From assembly GCA_023386155.1 (NCBI GenBank), contig JAEWKH010000052.1, forward strand, positions 1 through 64,000: a stretch of 64,000 bases of DNA. Direction: 5' to 3'. The position numbers and the translations under genes are program-made. The notes under the pieces were generated by a model. The model had not been told where the DNA came from. It saw only the letters and a program-made list of their open reading frames with translations, and ran no database searches. Positions 26,776 through 35,232 of this stretch are shown one piece after another. Position 1 is the first letter of the stretch, and every line of letters begins with the position of its first letter. The stretch is from Pseudomonadota bacterium (GTDB lineage: Bacteria; Pseudomonadota; Alphaproteobacteria; Rhizobiales; Beijerinckiaceae).

Positions 26776-27423
26776 ATGCTTCGCATTCTTCTTTCCGATG
26801 ATCACGACATCGTCCGCCGCGGCCTCAAGGATCTCCTCGAACAACATGTGGGATGGCAGGTCTGCGCGGAAGCCGCGAACGGCAGGGAAGCCGTTGAACT
26901 CGCCCTTCAGCATAAGCCCCACGTTGCGATCGTCGACCTGTCTATGCCCGAACTGAACGGGCTCGAAGCGACGCGACGGATCAGGCAGAGCCTGCCGGAC
27001 ACCGAGGTCCTGATCTTCACGATGCACGAGAGCGAAGAGCTGATCAGGGAGGTTCTGGGTGCGGGCGCCCGTGGTTACCTTCTCAAGTCGGACGCGGTGC
27101 GTCAGCTCATTCCTGCGGTTGAAAGCCTCTCTCAAAGAATACCCTACTTTGCCGGGCGTGTGTCGGAGGTCATCCTGGATGGCTTTCTCAAAAAGGGGCA
27201 GGCCGCCCTTGAGGGTCCACCGACCGAGCGCCTGACGTCTCGCGAGCGAGAAGTCGTGCAACTTCTCGCCGAAGGCAAGAGCAACAAGCAGATCGCGCGT
27301 CTCCTGGACCTCAGCGTCAAGACTGTGGAGACGCATCGCACCGCCGCTATGCGGAAGCTGGAGCTCAACTCCCTGCCTGACCTTGTTCGCTACGCCATCA
27401 GGATGCAGATCATCCAAGCGTGA
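26776..27423 (+). CDS. NarL/FixJ-type response regulator
   Basis: The protein has 215 residues. The receiver domain has acidic pair DDHD near residue 8 and phospho-acceptor Asp54 in AIVDLSMPELNG. The LuxR-type HTH lies at about residues 150-210 (LTSREREVVQLLAEGKSNKQIARLLDLSVKTVETHR). It is the obvious partner of the upstream kinase. The receiver segment FTMHESEELIREVLGAGARG is nearly identical to that of the regulator at 55661, so the two systems arose by duplication and may cross-talk. Confidence 0.95.
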   Translation: MLRILLSDDHDIVRRGLKDLLEQHVGWQVCAEAANGREAVELALQHKPHVAIVDLSMPELNGLEATRRIRQSLPDTEVLIFTMHESEELIREVLGAGARGYLLKSDAVRQLIPAVESLSQRIPYFAGRVSEVILDGFLKKGQAALEGPPTERLTSREREVVQLLAEGKSNKQIARLLDLSVKTVETHRTAAMRKLELNSLPDLVRYAIRMQIIQA

Positions 27424-27497
27424 ATTCCGGATGTGCCGATAGGCCAGATAAGGCGGCTCTGCATCCTCCGCTGGCCGCCACACCCGGGCTCCGGGGC

Positions 27498-27929
27498 TCA
27501 GGATGTGGGCGCGGACCTGTAATAGGCGTCCACCCGTGCCCCATATTCATCATCGGTGAACGGATCTTCGTCGGCGCCATAGCGAGGAGCCTCTGCGAGC
27601 CGTTGCCTGTCGATGTCAACGACATAGCCGCCAAGCCTGATGTCGTAAGCCAGTGCCCGCCACGGGAGCGGATGATAGCTTTCACCGATCCCGAGAAAGC
27701 CGCCGAAGCTCATGACCACATAGGCGACCTGGCCTGAGATTTTGTCGACCATGAAATTGTACACGGTCCCAAGCTGCTCGCCCGTCCGGTCGAAGACGGG
27801 TGTGCCCTCGACCTTGCTGGAGGCGATCAGGCGCCGCGTCTCCTCGATGGCAACGCCCTCGCCTGAAGGGTCGAGTTCCATGGATCCTGGTTCGCGGAGC
27901 GGTGTCTCGTTGGGCAGTCTCGTCGGCAT
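27498..27929 (-). CDS. PRC-barrel domain protein
   Basis: The protein has 143 residues. The PRC-barrel domain (about residues 35-110) is seen in GTPVFDRTGEQLGTVYNFMV and the later VDKISGQVAYVVMSFGGFLG, which resembles the photosynthetic reaction centre H-subunit fold. Such small soluble proteins are frequent members of the alphaproteobacterial general stress response. The ATG at 27929 has AAGGAGAG upstream. An EcfG-type promoter lies 21-45 bases before it. It is convergent with the response regulator gene at 26776. Confidence 0.9.
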   Translation of the reverse strand: MPTRLPNETPLREPGSMELDPSGEGVAIEETRRLIASSKVEGTPVFDRTGEQLGTVYNFMVDKISGQVAYVVMSFGGFLGIGESYHPLPWRALAYDIRLGGYVVDIDRQRLAEAPRYGADEDPFTDDEYGARVDAYYRSAPTS

Positions 27930-27949
27930 TGCACTCTCCTTGGAGGGGC

Positions 27950-27974
27950 AACGCTGCCCCCAGCGGGCCGTTCC
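27950..27974 (-). promoter_or_regulatory. EcfG-type general stress promoter (GGAAC-N16-CGTT)
   Basis: On the minus strand GGAAC (27974-27970) is followed after exactly 16 bases by CGTT (27953-27950). This matches the published consensus for EcfG-type (general stress response) sigma factors in alphaproteobacteria. The -10 box ends 21 bases before the PRC-barrel start codon, giving a short leader that contains the ribosome site. Confidence 0.7.
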
Positions 27975-28048
27975 CGCCAGCAGCGCCCAGGTCTGCACCG
28001 TCACGAAAGGACGACCATGGAGCTCGGGTTCACCAACCCGCCTACGGT

Positions 28049-28447
28049 TCAGGCTGACTGTGGAACCCTTGCGATCACCTTGATCTCGAAGTCGAAGCCG
28101 GCGAGCCAGTTCACGCCGACGGCCGTCCAATTGGGATATGGCTTCTGAGGGAACACCTTGCTCCTGACGGACATGACAGCGTCAAATTGCGAGGCAGGGT
28201 CCGTGTGAAACGTCGTCACGTCGACGATATCCTCGAGCGTGCAGCCTGCCGCCATGAGCACGGCGGCCAGATTGTCGAACGCCCGTTGGACCTGTCGTTC
28301 GAAATCCGGCTCCGGTGACCCGTCCTCGCGGCTGCCCACCTGACCTGAGACGAACAGGAGATCGCCGGTGCGGATGGCGGCCGAGTAGCGGTGCTCGTCA
28401 TAGAGCGCGTGGCGGTTTGCCGGGAAGATCGCCTGGGGTTTGGACAT
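28049..28447 (-). CDS. RidA-family (YjgF/YER057c) protein
   Basis: The protein has 132 residues, the usual RidA size. The family signatures are LLFVSGQVGSREDG near residue 32 and a C-terminal IEVKVIARV-like end (FEIKVIARVP). RidA proteins deaminate reactive enamine/imine intermediates, but the Arg that lies near position 105 in true RidA is not obvious here, so it may belong to a side group. The start was placed at the ATG at 28447 with a GGAG site upstream. It is divergent from the LysR gene at 28598. Confidence 0.88.
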   Translation of the reverse strand: MSKPQAIFPANRHALYDEHRYSAAIRTGDLLFVSGQVGSREDGSPEPDFERQVQRAFDNLAAVLMAAGCTLEDIVDVTTFHTDPASQFDAVMSVRSKVFPQKPYPNWTAVGVNWLAGFDFEIKVIARVPQSA

Positions 28448-28597
28448 TCCTGTACTCCTGTTCAATCACGATGAAATCCGAAACCAAGGCGCACCCGACG
28501 GGACGTCGGAGCTGCCTTGCCGAGCCAGGAGATAGCAGCCCCCGATTTGCGGGATTAGACGTTGAACTCGGCATGGGTTGATGCAAAATCACCATCA

Positions 28598-29494
28598 ATG
28601 AACCGACCCTCTCTCAATGACCTCACCGCCTTCGTGGCCGTTGCCACCCATCGCAGCTTCCGCCGCGCCGCCGATGAACTCGGAACGGCGCCCTCCACCC
28701 TGAGCCATGCGATGCGTGGCCTTGAGGATCGGCTAGGGGTGCGCCTCCTCAACCGCACGACCCGCAGCGTCTCGCCGACGGAAGCGGGGCTCGAGCTGCT
28801 CGGCCGCTTGCAGGTCGCACTCACGTCGCTGGATGAGGCGCTCGACACCGTCTCCGCCTTCCGAGGCAAGGTGGGAGGCACGGTCCGGATCAATGCCCCG
28901 CGGGTGGCCGCCGCCGTTCTCGTCCGCGACGTCCTCCCGCGCATGGCGGAGCGGTTCCCCGATGTGACAGTGGATCTCGTCGTCGAGGGGCGACTGGTCG
29001 ATATCGTGTCGGCCGGCTTCGATGCCGGTGTTCGTCTGATCGAATCCATCCCGAAGGACATGATTGCAGTGCCCCTCGCCTCTCCTATCGGGTTCGTCTG
29101 CGTCGCATCGCCGGCCTATCTCGAGCGCGCCGGTGAGCCGACAACCCCGGACGACCTCCGGCATCATCGCTGCATCGGCCATCGCATGCCGAGCGGCAAG
29201 CTGTACCGGTGGGAGTTCCGGTGGGCCGGGCAGGAACTGACGATCGATACGAGCGGACCCGTGGTTCTCGACGATGAGGGCCTGATGGTGGATGCGGCCG
29301 CGCAGGGCCTGGGGATCGCGTATGTGGCGAGCTGGGCCGCCGAAGCCGCGCTGGCCGAGGGGCGCCTACGCAGGGTTCTGTCCGCCTGGACGCACGAGCC
29401 CGGGCGAGCAGCCGTCTACTATCCGGGACATCGAGCCGTGCCACCGGCACTGCGCGCATTCCTCGATGTCGTCAGGGACGTCAAGACATCATAG
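28598..29494 (+). CDS. LysR-family transcriptional regulator
   Basis: The protein has 298 residues. The HTH (LTAFVAVATHRSFRRAADELGTAPSTLSHAM) and effector domain (VRINAPRVAAAVLVRDVLPRM) place it in the large group related to DmlR/PerR. It is divergent from the RidA-like gene with 150 bases between starts, a normal arrangement for LysR and its target. Confidence 0.9.
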   Translation: MNRPSLNDLTAFVAVATHRSFRRAADELGTAPSTLSHAMRGLEDRLGVRLLNRTTRSVSPTEAGLELLGRLQVALTSLDEALDTVSAFRGKVGGTVRINAPRVAAAVLVRDVLPRMAERFPDVTVDLVVEGRLVDIVSAGFDAGVRLIESIPKDMIAVPLASPIGFVCVASPAYLERAGEPTTPDDLRHHRCIGHRMPSGKLYRWEFRWAGQELTIDTSGPVVLDDEGLMVDAAAQGLGIAYVASWAAEAALAEGRLRRVLSAWTHEPGRAAVYYPGHRAVPPALRAFLDVVRDVKTS

Positions 29495-29676
29495 AACAGG
29501 CTTCTGCATGGAGCCCCTTGAGGGGCCGGAGCGGGTCCATCGGGGCAGACCACAGGAGTTCAATGAGGGCTCGCACCGGCGGCTCTACACCTTCAGCCCG
29601 GATGGCTCCAGGCTTCAGCATTTCCATTGCTGTCTGGGCGTACCTCCGACGTCCCGGTCCGAAACGGATGCGCCGG

Positions 29677-29832
29677 TCAACGAGTCACCGAACTCGCGGT
29701 TGCCGTGATCCGATGCGCTCCCCGCTCGAAGCGCGCAAGTTCCTTGCAGGCGGAACGTTCGCTGAAACCCAAGGCTTTGGCCGCATCGCGAATGGGCGGA
29801 CCGTAGAGGGCCAACGCACGTTCCAGGTTCAC
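29677..29832 (-). CDS. Possible small HTH-like protein downstream of the cyclase gene
   Basis: A 51-codon frame starts with GTG at 29832. It has a strong ribosome site (GGGAGGGA at 29848-29841) and begins 17 bases after the cyclase stop on the same strand. The product contains DAAKALGFSERSACKELARF, which could be a helix-turn-helix, and it is basic. No family is recognised. It may be a real small gene or a chance frame; the ribosome site and position favour a gene. Confidence 0.35.
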   Translation of the reverse strand: MNLERALALYGPPIRDAAKALGFSERSACKELARFERGAHRITATASSVTR

Positions 29833-29849
29833 AAGGTCAATCCCTCCCG

Positions 29850-31607
29850 TCAATCCAGACCGGATCGGGCAAGTCCCTCGACCAGGCGCGCCCGGTCCTC
29901 GGCGCGCACGAAACAGGATGTTGCTCCGACCCAGTCCCGCGAGATGTCGGGGACGAGCGACTTGAGCCGCCCGAGCAGGTCCGTGGCTGCCTCTCGGTCG
30001 CCCAGAAATCCGGCACAGGTCGTACCGATGATCAGCGGATATGCGTGGCCGGACCGCAGGCGATGCGCCTCCCGCGCATAATTCAATCCAAGCTCGTAAT
30101 TCGCGCCCTGGAAGTAAGCCATGGCATAATAGAACTGAAAGTCGCCGAGGAAAGCCTCGCGCGGGCTCAGTCTGAGGGCGTAGTCGATGCAAGGAATGGC
30201 ATCCGCCGCGCGGCCCCCATTGGCATGCGCAAGTCCCAACTGGCCGTGTGCGAACGCGGAGTTGGGGTTGATCGCGACAGCCTGGCTGACCGCTGCCATC
30301 GCGAGGGCATCGTCCCGCGTCGCATAGGCCGTCATAGTCTGCGCAAGGTAAGCCCACGGTTCCTTATCGTCGGCGGCAATAGCCTTTTGGACGACATCCC
30401 TGGCAAGCCTCAGGGCGCACCCCATGTCTTCCCACCCCTGGAACGCGCGCCACATCGTAATCCAACCCTTCATGGCGAGCGCCTGGGCATAGTCGGGGGC
30501 CAGTTCGATGGCCCGTTCAAGCAGGGGAAGCATCTTCCGGCTGCTCTCCTCGGACAACTGGGAACACAGAAACACCGCTCGAACGACACATTCCCAGGCA
30601 TCGAGGCCGTGATGCGGCTTGGGGCTTTCGCGGGCATGCTCTGCCGCCAGAAGTTCCGGCCCGATGCGGCCGACGACGCTTGCGGTGATTTCGTCCTGAA
30701 TGACGAAGATGTCGCCGAGGTCGCCGTCGTACTTTTCGGCCCAGAGATGGGCTTCGGAAGCCGCATCGATGAGCTGCGCGGTCACCCTCACGCGGTTGCC
30801 GGACTTGCGGACGCTTCCCTCGAGGACATAGCGGATCCCGAGCTCGCGACCAATGGCGCGCACATCCACGGGCCTTCCCTTGTAGGTGAACATCGTGTTG
30901 CGGGCGATCACGAAGAAGCCCTTCAGCTTGGACAGCGCGGTCGTGATGTCCTCGGTGAGCCCATCGCTGAAGAGGTCCTGCTCCGGGTCGGCGCTCATGG
31001 CATTGAACGGCAGCACGGCAATGGATGGCCGGTCCGGCAGTGCGGGCCTGGGCGGGACCGTTCGTGCGGCCATCCCTTCCGGAAGGGGGCGGTACAGTCG
31101 CACCGGCCTCTCCATGTTCTTGAGCGCGCGTTCGCCCAAATACTCGTAATCGCAGGCCAGCTTGCCCTGGAGATGGTCGTATGCAGTGCCGGAAATGCAA
31201 ATGCCGCCTGGATCTGCCACCCCCTGGAGGCGGGCCGCGATGTTGACGCCGTCGCCGTAGAGGTCTCCGTCAACCTCGTGGATCACATCGCCGAGATTGA
31301 CGCCGATCCGGAAGACGATGCGTCGTTCCGTTGGAATATCGGCCTGGTTCTCGGCAATGTCCTTCTGGATGGCGACCGCGCACGCGACGGCATCGACGAC
31401 CGAGCTGAACTCCACCAGCGCACCGTCGCCCATCAGCTTGACAATGCGACCGTGACGCTCGGCCAGAAGCGGATCGATCACCTCCCGGCGCAGAACCTTC
31501 AGGGCCGACAACGTCCCGGCCTCGTCCTGTTGGACGAGGCGGGAATAACCGACGACGTCAGCGGCCAGGATTGCGGCCAGCCGCCGCTCCGCTCTTGCAG
31601 TCGCCAT
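29850..31607 (-). CDS. Class III adenylate/guanylate cyclase with TPR-like C-terminus
   Basis: The protein has 585 residues. The cyclase domain (about residues 5-180) has the metal aspartates in ILAADVVGYSRLV and MGDGALVEF and the loop YGDGVNIAARLQG. A middle segment (about 200-340) resembles the TolB-like/adenylate cyclase linker found in rhizobial cyclases (RPSIAVLPFNAMSADPEQDLFSDGLTEDIT). The C-terminal 200 residues are helical repeats of TPR type. Rhizobia have many of these soluble cyclases; some make cAMP or cGMP in response to stress. The ATG at 31607 has GGGAGAG upstream. The catalytic purine-specificity residues were not assigned. Confidence 0.9.
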   Translation of the reverse strand: MATARAERRLAAILAADVVGYSRLVQQDEAGTLSALKVLRREVIDPLLAERHGRIVKLMGDGALVEFSSVVDAVACAVAIQKDIAENQADIPTERRIVFRIGVNLGDVIHEVDGDLYGDGVNIAARLQGVADPGGICISGTAYDHLQGKLACDYEYLGERALKNMERPVRLYRPLPEGMAARTVPPRPALPDRPSIAVLPFNAMSADPEQDLFSDGLTEDITTALSKLKGFFVIARNTMFTYKGRPVDVRAIGRELGIRYVLEGSVRKSGNRVRVTAQLIDAASEAHLWAEKYDGDLGDIFVIQDEITASVVGRIGPELLAAEHARESPKPHHGLDAWECVVRAVFLCSQLSEESSRKMLPLLERAIELAPDYAQALAMKGWITMWRAFQGWEDMGCALRLARDVVQKAIAADDKEPWAYLAQTMTAYATRDDALAMAAVSQAVAINPNSAFAHGQLGLAHANGGRAADAIPCIDYALRLSPREAFLGDFQFYYAMAYFQGANYELGLNYAREAHRLRSGHAYPLIIGTTCAGFLGDREAATDLLGRLKSLVPDISRDWVGATSCFVRAEDRARLVEGLARSGLD

Positions 31608-32072
31608 GGCCGTCTCTCCCTCGGGAGATCCGCCGGATGAAGCCGGGCGATTGACGCGACATGCACCGTCCGGCTGCCCGCCACCGCGACCGCGCTGGTT
31701 CATCATACCACCGACATGGGCACGTGGCGACGCTTCACGAGAGACCAGCCTTCAGCGGGAGCAGGAACCGCGAAGCGGTCACGGCAAGGGTCTGCCGCGG
31801 TCACAAGGGGGCGTTTCGGGACTTCGAACCCACTGGCGCGCTGAACTTGCCGAAGCGGTTTCTTCCGTTGCTGGCGGTGGGAACAATCTGTCTGTCACCG
31901 GGTGCCCCAGCCTCAGAATGCTCCGGCTTGGGTCAAACTGAGCCGCTGGGCGTGGTCCTGTGGGGGGCAGCTTACCCTATGGGATACGGACGCTCGGCTT
32001 TCGTCCGGAAAGTGCCGGTAGGACGCCTTCAGGATACGATACACGCCCGGTTGGAGGCAACTTCGACGAGCA
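31608..32072. other. 465-base intergenic stretch
   Basis: The gap lies between the cyclase start and the end of the SGNH-type gene. It presumably carries the cyclase promoter. I see no confident gene, repeat or riboswitch in it. Confidence 0.5.
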
Positions 32073-33122
32073 TCAGCGAAGCTTCCGAAACGCTTCGGCA
32101 ATCTCTGCCTCCATCGCCTGGGCGATGGGCTGGCGGTAATGGATCCTGTCGAAGAACCATGCGACATTCCTGATCTCGGAACGGTCCGTCCGCCAGTCGA
32201 CCAGTGCCGTCCGTGCGTGACCCTTCCGGGCTGCCTCTGCAATGGCGGTCTTGCACGCCTGCAGGCGATAGGCCTGCTCCGTGCCCTCGGGCGGCAGCGC
32301 ATTGATGTAAAGCGGCGGCACGACCAGAACGAGCGCCGCATCATCCGGCAGAGAGGCAGCAACCGCTCCGATACGCTCGGCCGCCGGAAAAGACCGCGTT
32401 CCGGCCATAGGATCCCTGTCGTAACGCTGAGTGTTCCTATAGGGCCGGGCTCGGAGTTCCTGACGGTGGGCTGCCGCCATCCTGTCGCCTTTCTGGGTGT
32501 ATTCAGCATCGTAATCCCAGTAGCCGTCCGGCCGGCTCTGCTCGGTGCTCAGGCCCACCAGATAGGAAAGGCGCCGAGGCACCTCCTCCAGAGCCTCCCA
32601 GCGCAACAATCCGCGGGCATACTCGAGTGGGCTGGCCGCGTAGAGCCAAAATGGAAACGGCTCCTCATTCGGCAAAGCGGGATCGGACGTGCACCACATC
32701 TCGTCGATGCTCACCAGCAGCGCCTTTGCCGGCTCCCGCCGATGGCTCAGGAACCAATCGATCAGAGCAAGCTGCTCCTTCGGCCCTGAGCCTGGAACCG
32801 ACATCTGGACGAAATCCAAACCGGTCGCCTTCGTCAGCCGCTCCGGCGAGATGAGCTGGATCCGCGAGTTGCCCACGATCATGGCGTTGAAGGCAGAATT
32901 GCGACCACGGCTGGCATTCGCCATTCTTGGGGACAAGGCGTGCACCCCTGCGTGGGAAAAGAAGGGCGAGCGGCCCGTGTCATAGGGCTCGACCAGATAA
33001 ATGATCGCCAATACGAGACCCAGGACGATTGCCGCCGCCGCGACAAGCGTGACTGCGAAGCGCTGCCAGAGCATGCCACCCTGCTTGGCGTAGGCCTCAG
33101 AACTGGAAATAGATGAATTCAT
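32073..33122 (-). CDS. SGNH-type membrane-anchored acetyltransferase partner of MBOAT
   Basis: The protein has 349 residues. One N-terminal membrane span (FAVTLVAAAAIVLGLVLAII) is followed by an extracytoplasmic domain with a GNSR segment (Ser nucleophile) and DRIHYR near the end (Asp-x-x-His). Such proteins accept acetyl groups from the adjacent MBOAT and place them on a polysaccharide. The start is uncertain: ATGs at 33122 and 33131 both overlap the MBOAT end at 33097, which shows coupling. The C-terminal end is AFRKLR. Confidence 0.82.
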   Translation of the reverse strand: MNSSISSSEAYAKQGGMLWQRFAVTLVAAAAIVLGLVLAIIYLVEPYDTGRSPFFSHAGVHALSPRMANASRGRNSAFNAMIVGNSRIQLISPERLTKATGLDFVQMSVPGSGPKEQLALIDWFLSHRREPAKALLVSIDEMWCTSDPALPNEEPFPFWLYAASPLEYARGLLRWEALEEVPRRLSYLVGLSTEQSRPDGYWDYDAEYTQKGDRMAAAHRQELRARPYRNTQRYDRDPMAGTRSFPAAERIGAVAASLPDDAALVLVVPPLYINALPPEGTEQAYRLQACKTAIAEAARKGHARTALVDWRTDRSEIRNVAWFFDRIHYRQPIAQAMEAEIAEAFRKLR

Positions 33123-34470
33123 AGTTCGCATCGTCGCCGATCTTGAACAGCACAACTACAAGCAGGAGCGCGAAGCCGATTGCGATCGCCCGCCGTGGCG
33201 GAAGCCGATGCACGAAGGCCCAGGCCGTGGGGCCGAGCGCCGCGACCAGCGCGGCAACCAGGATCGTCCGCCACTTGATGGCCTGGTCGGCGCCCCCCAG
33301 GCCGACAAGGCCCTCGTAGACCCGGAGCGCCGCGTCGAAGCTCGTAGCCCGGAAGAGTACCCAGGTGACCATGACGAACAACATCGTCAGAACCCAGCCC
33401 AGCGGACGCGGCATCGAGAAGCCGGCTCGGCGCCAGAGTACGCCCGTTCCGAGCGCGAGCCCATGGGCAGCGCCCCAGGCGACGAAGGTCAAGCCCGCAC
33501 CGTGCCAGAGACCGCCCAAGGTCATGGTGGCGAACAGGGCCCCGAGCTGGACCGCCAGTCCCTTCCGGTTGCCGCCCATGGCCATGTAGAGATAGTCGCG
33601 CAGGAAGCGCGACAGGGTCATGTGCCAGCGCCTCCAGAAGTCCTGCAGCGACACGGAGCGGTATGGCGCATCGAAGTTCTGCGGCAGGACGATGCCGAAG
33701 AGGAGCGCGAGGCCGAGTGCCATGTCGGTGTAGCCCGAGAAGTCGAAATAGATCTGAAACGTGAAGCCCAGCATCGCCTGCCAGGCCTCGCCTAGCGCAA
33801 CGGTCTTTCCCGCGGCGGCAGCCTGGAAGATCGGGTTGACGTATTCGGAGAGCGGGTCGCCGAGCAGGGTCTTCTTCGCCAGGCCGCAGACCAGCAGCAT
33901 CAGCCCGCGCGCAACGCGCTCAAAGGCATCGGGCCTCTGGTAGGGCCGCTCCTCGAACTGGTGCATGATCTCGCTCCAGCGCACCAGGGGCCCTGCGAGT
34001 ACCTGCGGGAAGAAGGCGATGTAGAGGCCGTAGCGGACGGGGTCATAAAGGGGCGCTTTGCCCTTCTTCAGATCCGTCAGGTACATGATGTGGTGGAAAG
34101 TGAAGAACGAGATGCCGAGCGGCAGTGCAATCTCGAAGTGTTGCGTAGGCAGACCCGGGATGTAGGCGGCGAGATCGGCAAAGAAGTTGAAGTACTTGAA
34201 GATTGCCAGGACAAGCAGATTGGCGGCAATCGCCAGCGGGATCAGGGCTGAGAGTCCCGACCGCATGAAGGCGTTTGCAATGAGCCAGTTCAGGACGATG
34301 GAGCCAATCAGCAGCGGCACGAACCGCCAGTCCCAGTAGCCATAGAAGAACAGCGACAAACCCAGGAGCACGGGCAGCCGCCATGTGGGCCGGAACCGCT
34401 CCACGGCCCAATGAGCGAACAGAGCGACCGGCAGGAAGCCGAATAGGAAGACGAACGAGTTGAAGAGCAT
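33097..34470 (-). CDS. MBOAT-family O-acyltransferase (AlgI/DltB type)
   Basis: The protein has 457 residues with about ten membrane spans. The conserved motif LGGLWHGAGLTFVAWGAAHG contains the catalytic His, and FWRRWHMTLSRFLRDYLY is typical of the AlgI group. It transfers acetyl groups across the inner membrane for exopolysaccharide O-acetylation, with the overlapping SGNH-type gene downstream as partner. No exopolysaccharide synthesis genes are nearby, so the pair may serve a polymer encoded elsewhere. Confidence 0.93.
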   Translation of the reverse strand: MLFNSFVFLFGFLPVALFAHWAVERFRPTWRLPVLLGLSLFFYGYWDWRFVPLLIGSIVLNWLIANAFMRSGLSALIPLAIAANLLVLAIFKYFNFFADLAAYIPGLPTQHFEIALPLGISFFTFHHIMYLTDLKKGKAPLYDPVRYGLYIAFFPQVLAGPLVRWSEIMHQFEERPYQRPDAFERVARGLMLLVCGLAKKTLLGDPLSEYVNPIFQAAAAGKTVALGEAWQAMLGFTFQIYFDFSGYTDMALGLALLFGIVLPQNFDAPYRSVSLQDFWRRWHMTLSRFLRDYLYMAMGGNRKGLAVQLGALFATMTLGGLWHGAGLTFVAWGAAHGLALGTGVLWRRAGFSMPRPLGWVLTMLFVMVTWVLFRATSFDAALRVYEGLVGLGGADQAIKWRTILVAALVAALGPTAWAFVHRLPPRRAIAIGFALLLVVVLFKIGDDANYEFIYFQF

Positions 34471-34784
34471 TCCCGCTTAAGCTTCGTTGAAGAGTCGGAA
34501 TGCCCGGTTCCGCCTCTTGAGAGCACATTCTTGTGCGAGAAGGCGGGCCCGGCGTCAACTTACGACAGCAGAAGGTGGCGAACGCTGGCCAGGATGCGTG
34601 CCATCAGCCGGGCTCTTTGCGCAGGGACAAGCCTTTGTCGGCGTCACCGAGGAGAATGGTCCCCATTTCAGAGGTCGGCGTAAGATTTCGCGTCTTGTCG
34701 GACCGAATTGGCCTCAATCCGGTTGCATTGGGCCTGCAATCTCACCCCAGCCAGTCCTGTGGAAGCCACATGGGAGGAAATGCC
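34471..34784. other. 314-base intergenic stretch
   Basis: The divergent gap lies between the MBOAT gene and the small membrane protein gene. No gene, repeat or recognised operator was found; promoters for both flanking genes should lie here. Confidence 0.5.
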
Positions 34785-34991
34785 ATGGCGGTAGATGAAA
34801 CTGAAAAACCCGTTTTCCTGATCAAGAAGCTCGGCGGAATTCTGCTTTTGATCTGCGGCATGGTGCTGACGGCACTCGCGTACAGCGAAGGCTCGACTGG
34901 ATTGATTGCCCTCGGCATTCTCCTGATTGTGGCAGGCGGTGGCCTGATGGTGCTCAAGATCGCTCGACGCAACCAAGGCATCGAACTCTGA
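34785..34991 (+). CDS. Small membrane protein, unknown function
   Basis: The protein has 68 residues with two membrane spans (GGILLLICGMVLTALAYSEG and LIALGILLIVAGGGLMVLKI) and a basic C-terminus. The ATG at 34785 has GGGAGG seven bases upstream; an in-frame ATG at 34770 overlaps that ribosome site. I do not recognise a family. Such small two-span proteins often serve envelope stress functions. It lies alone between the MBOAT and GntP-type genes. Confidence 0.7.
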   Translation: MAVDETEKPVFLIKKLGGILLLICGMVLTALAYSEGSTGLIALGILLIVAGGGLMVLKIARRNQGIEL

Positions 34992-35232
34992 TCGAGACCT
35001 CCTACCTCCTGAGGGTCGAGAGCGCCACTGACCGAACTTCGCATTGTGGCAAGAGCCCAATGGAGCCCATTGGATAGGCATCCTGGCGTCGTTCCGCAGG
35101 ATTTTCTTCCCGCCTTCGAGCAGGCTGGGAGCAGGATTAGAGCACCGTTGTGGCGGAGATCCAGGATCCCGTTTTCGGGCGAACCCCTCATCGAGGTGTT
35201 CAGCGCCCCGCATGGCCGTGAGGCCTCGACCG

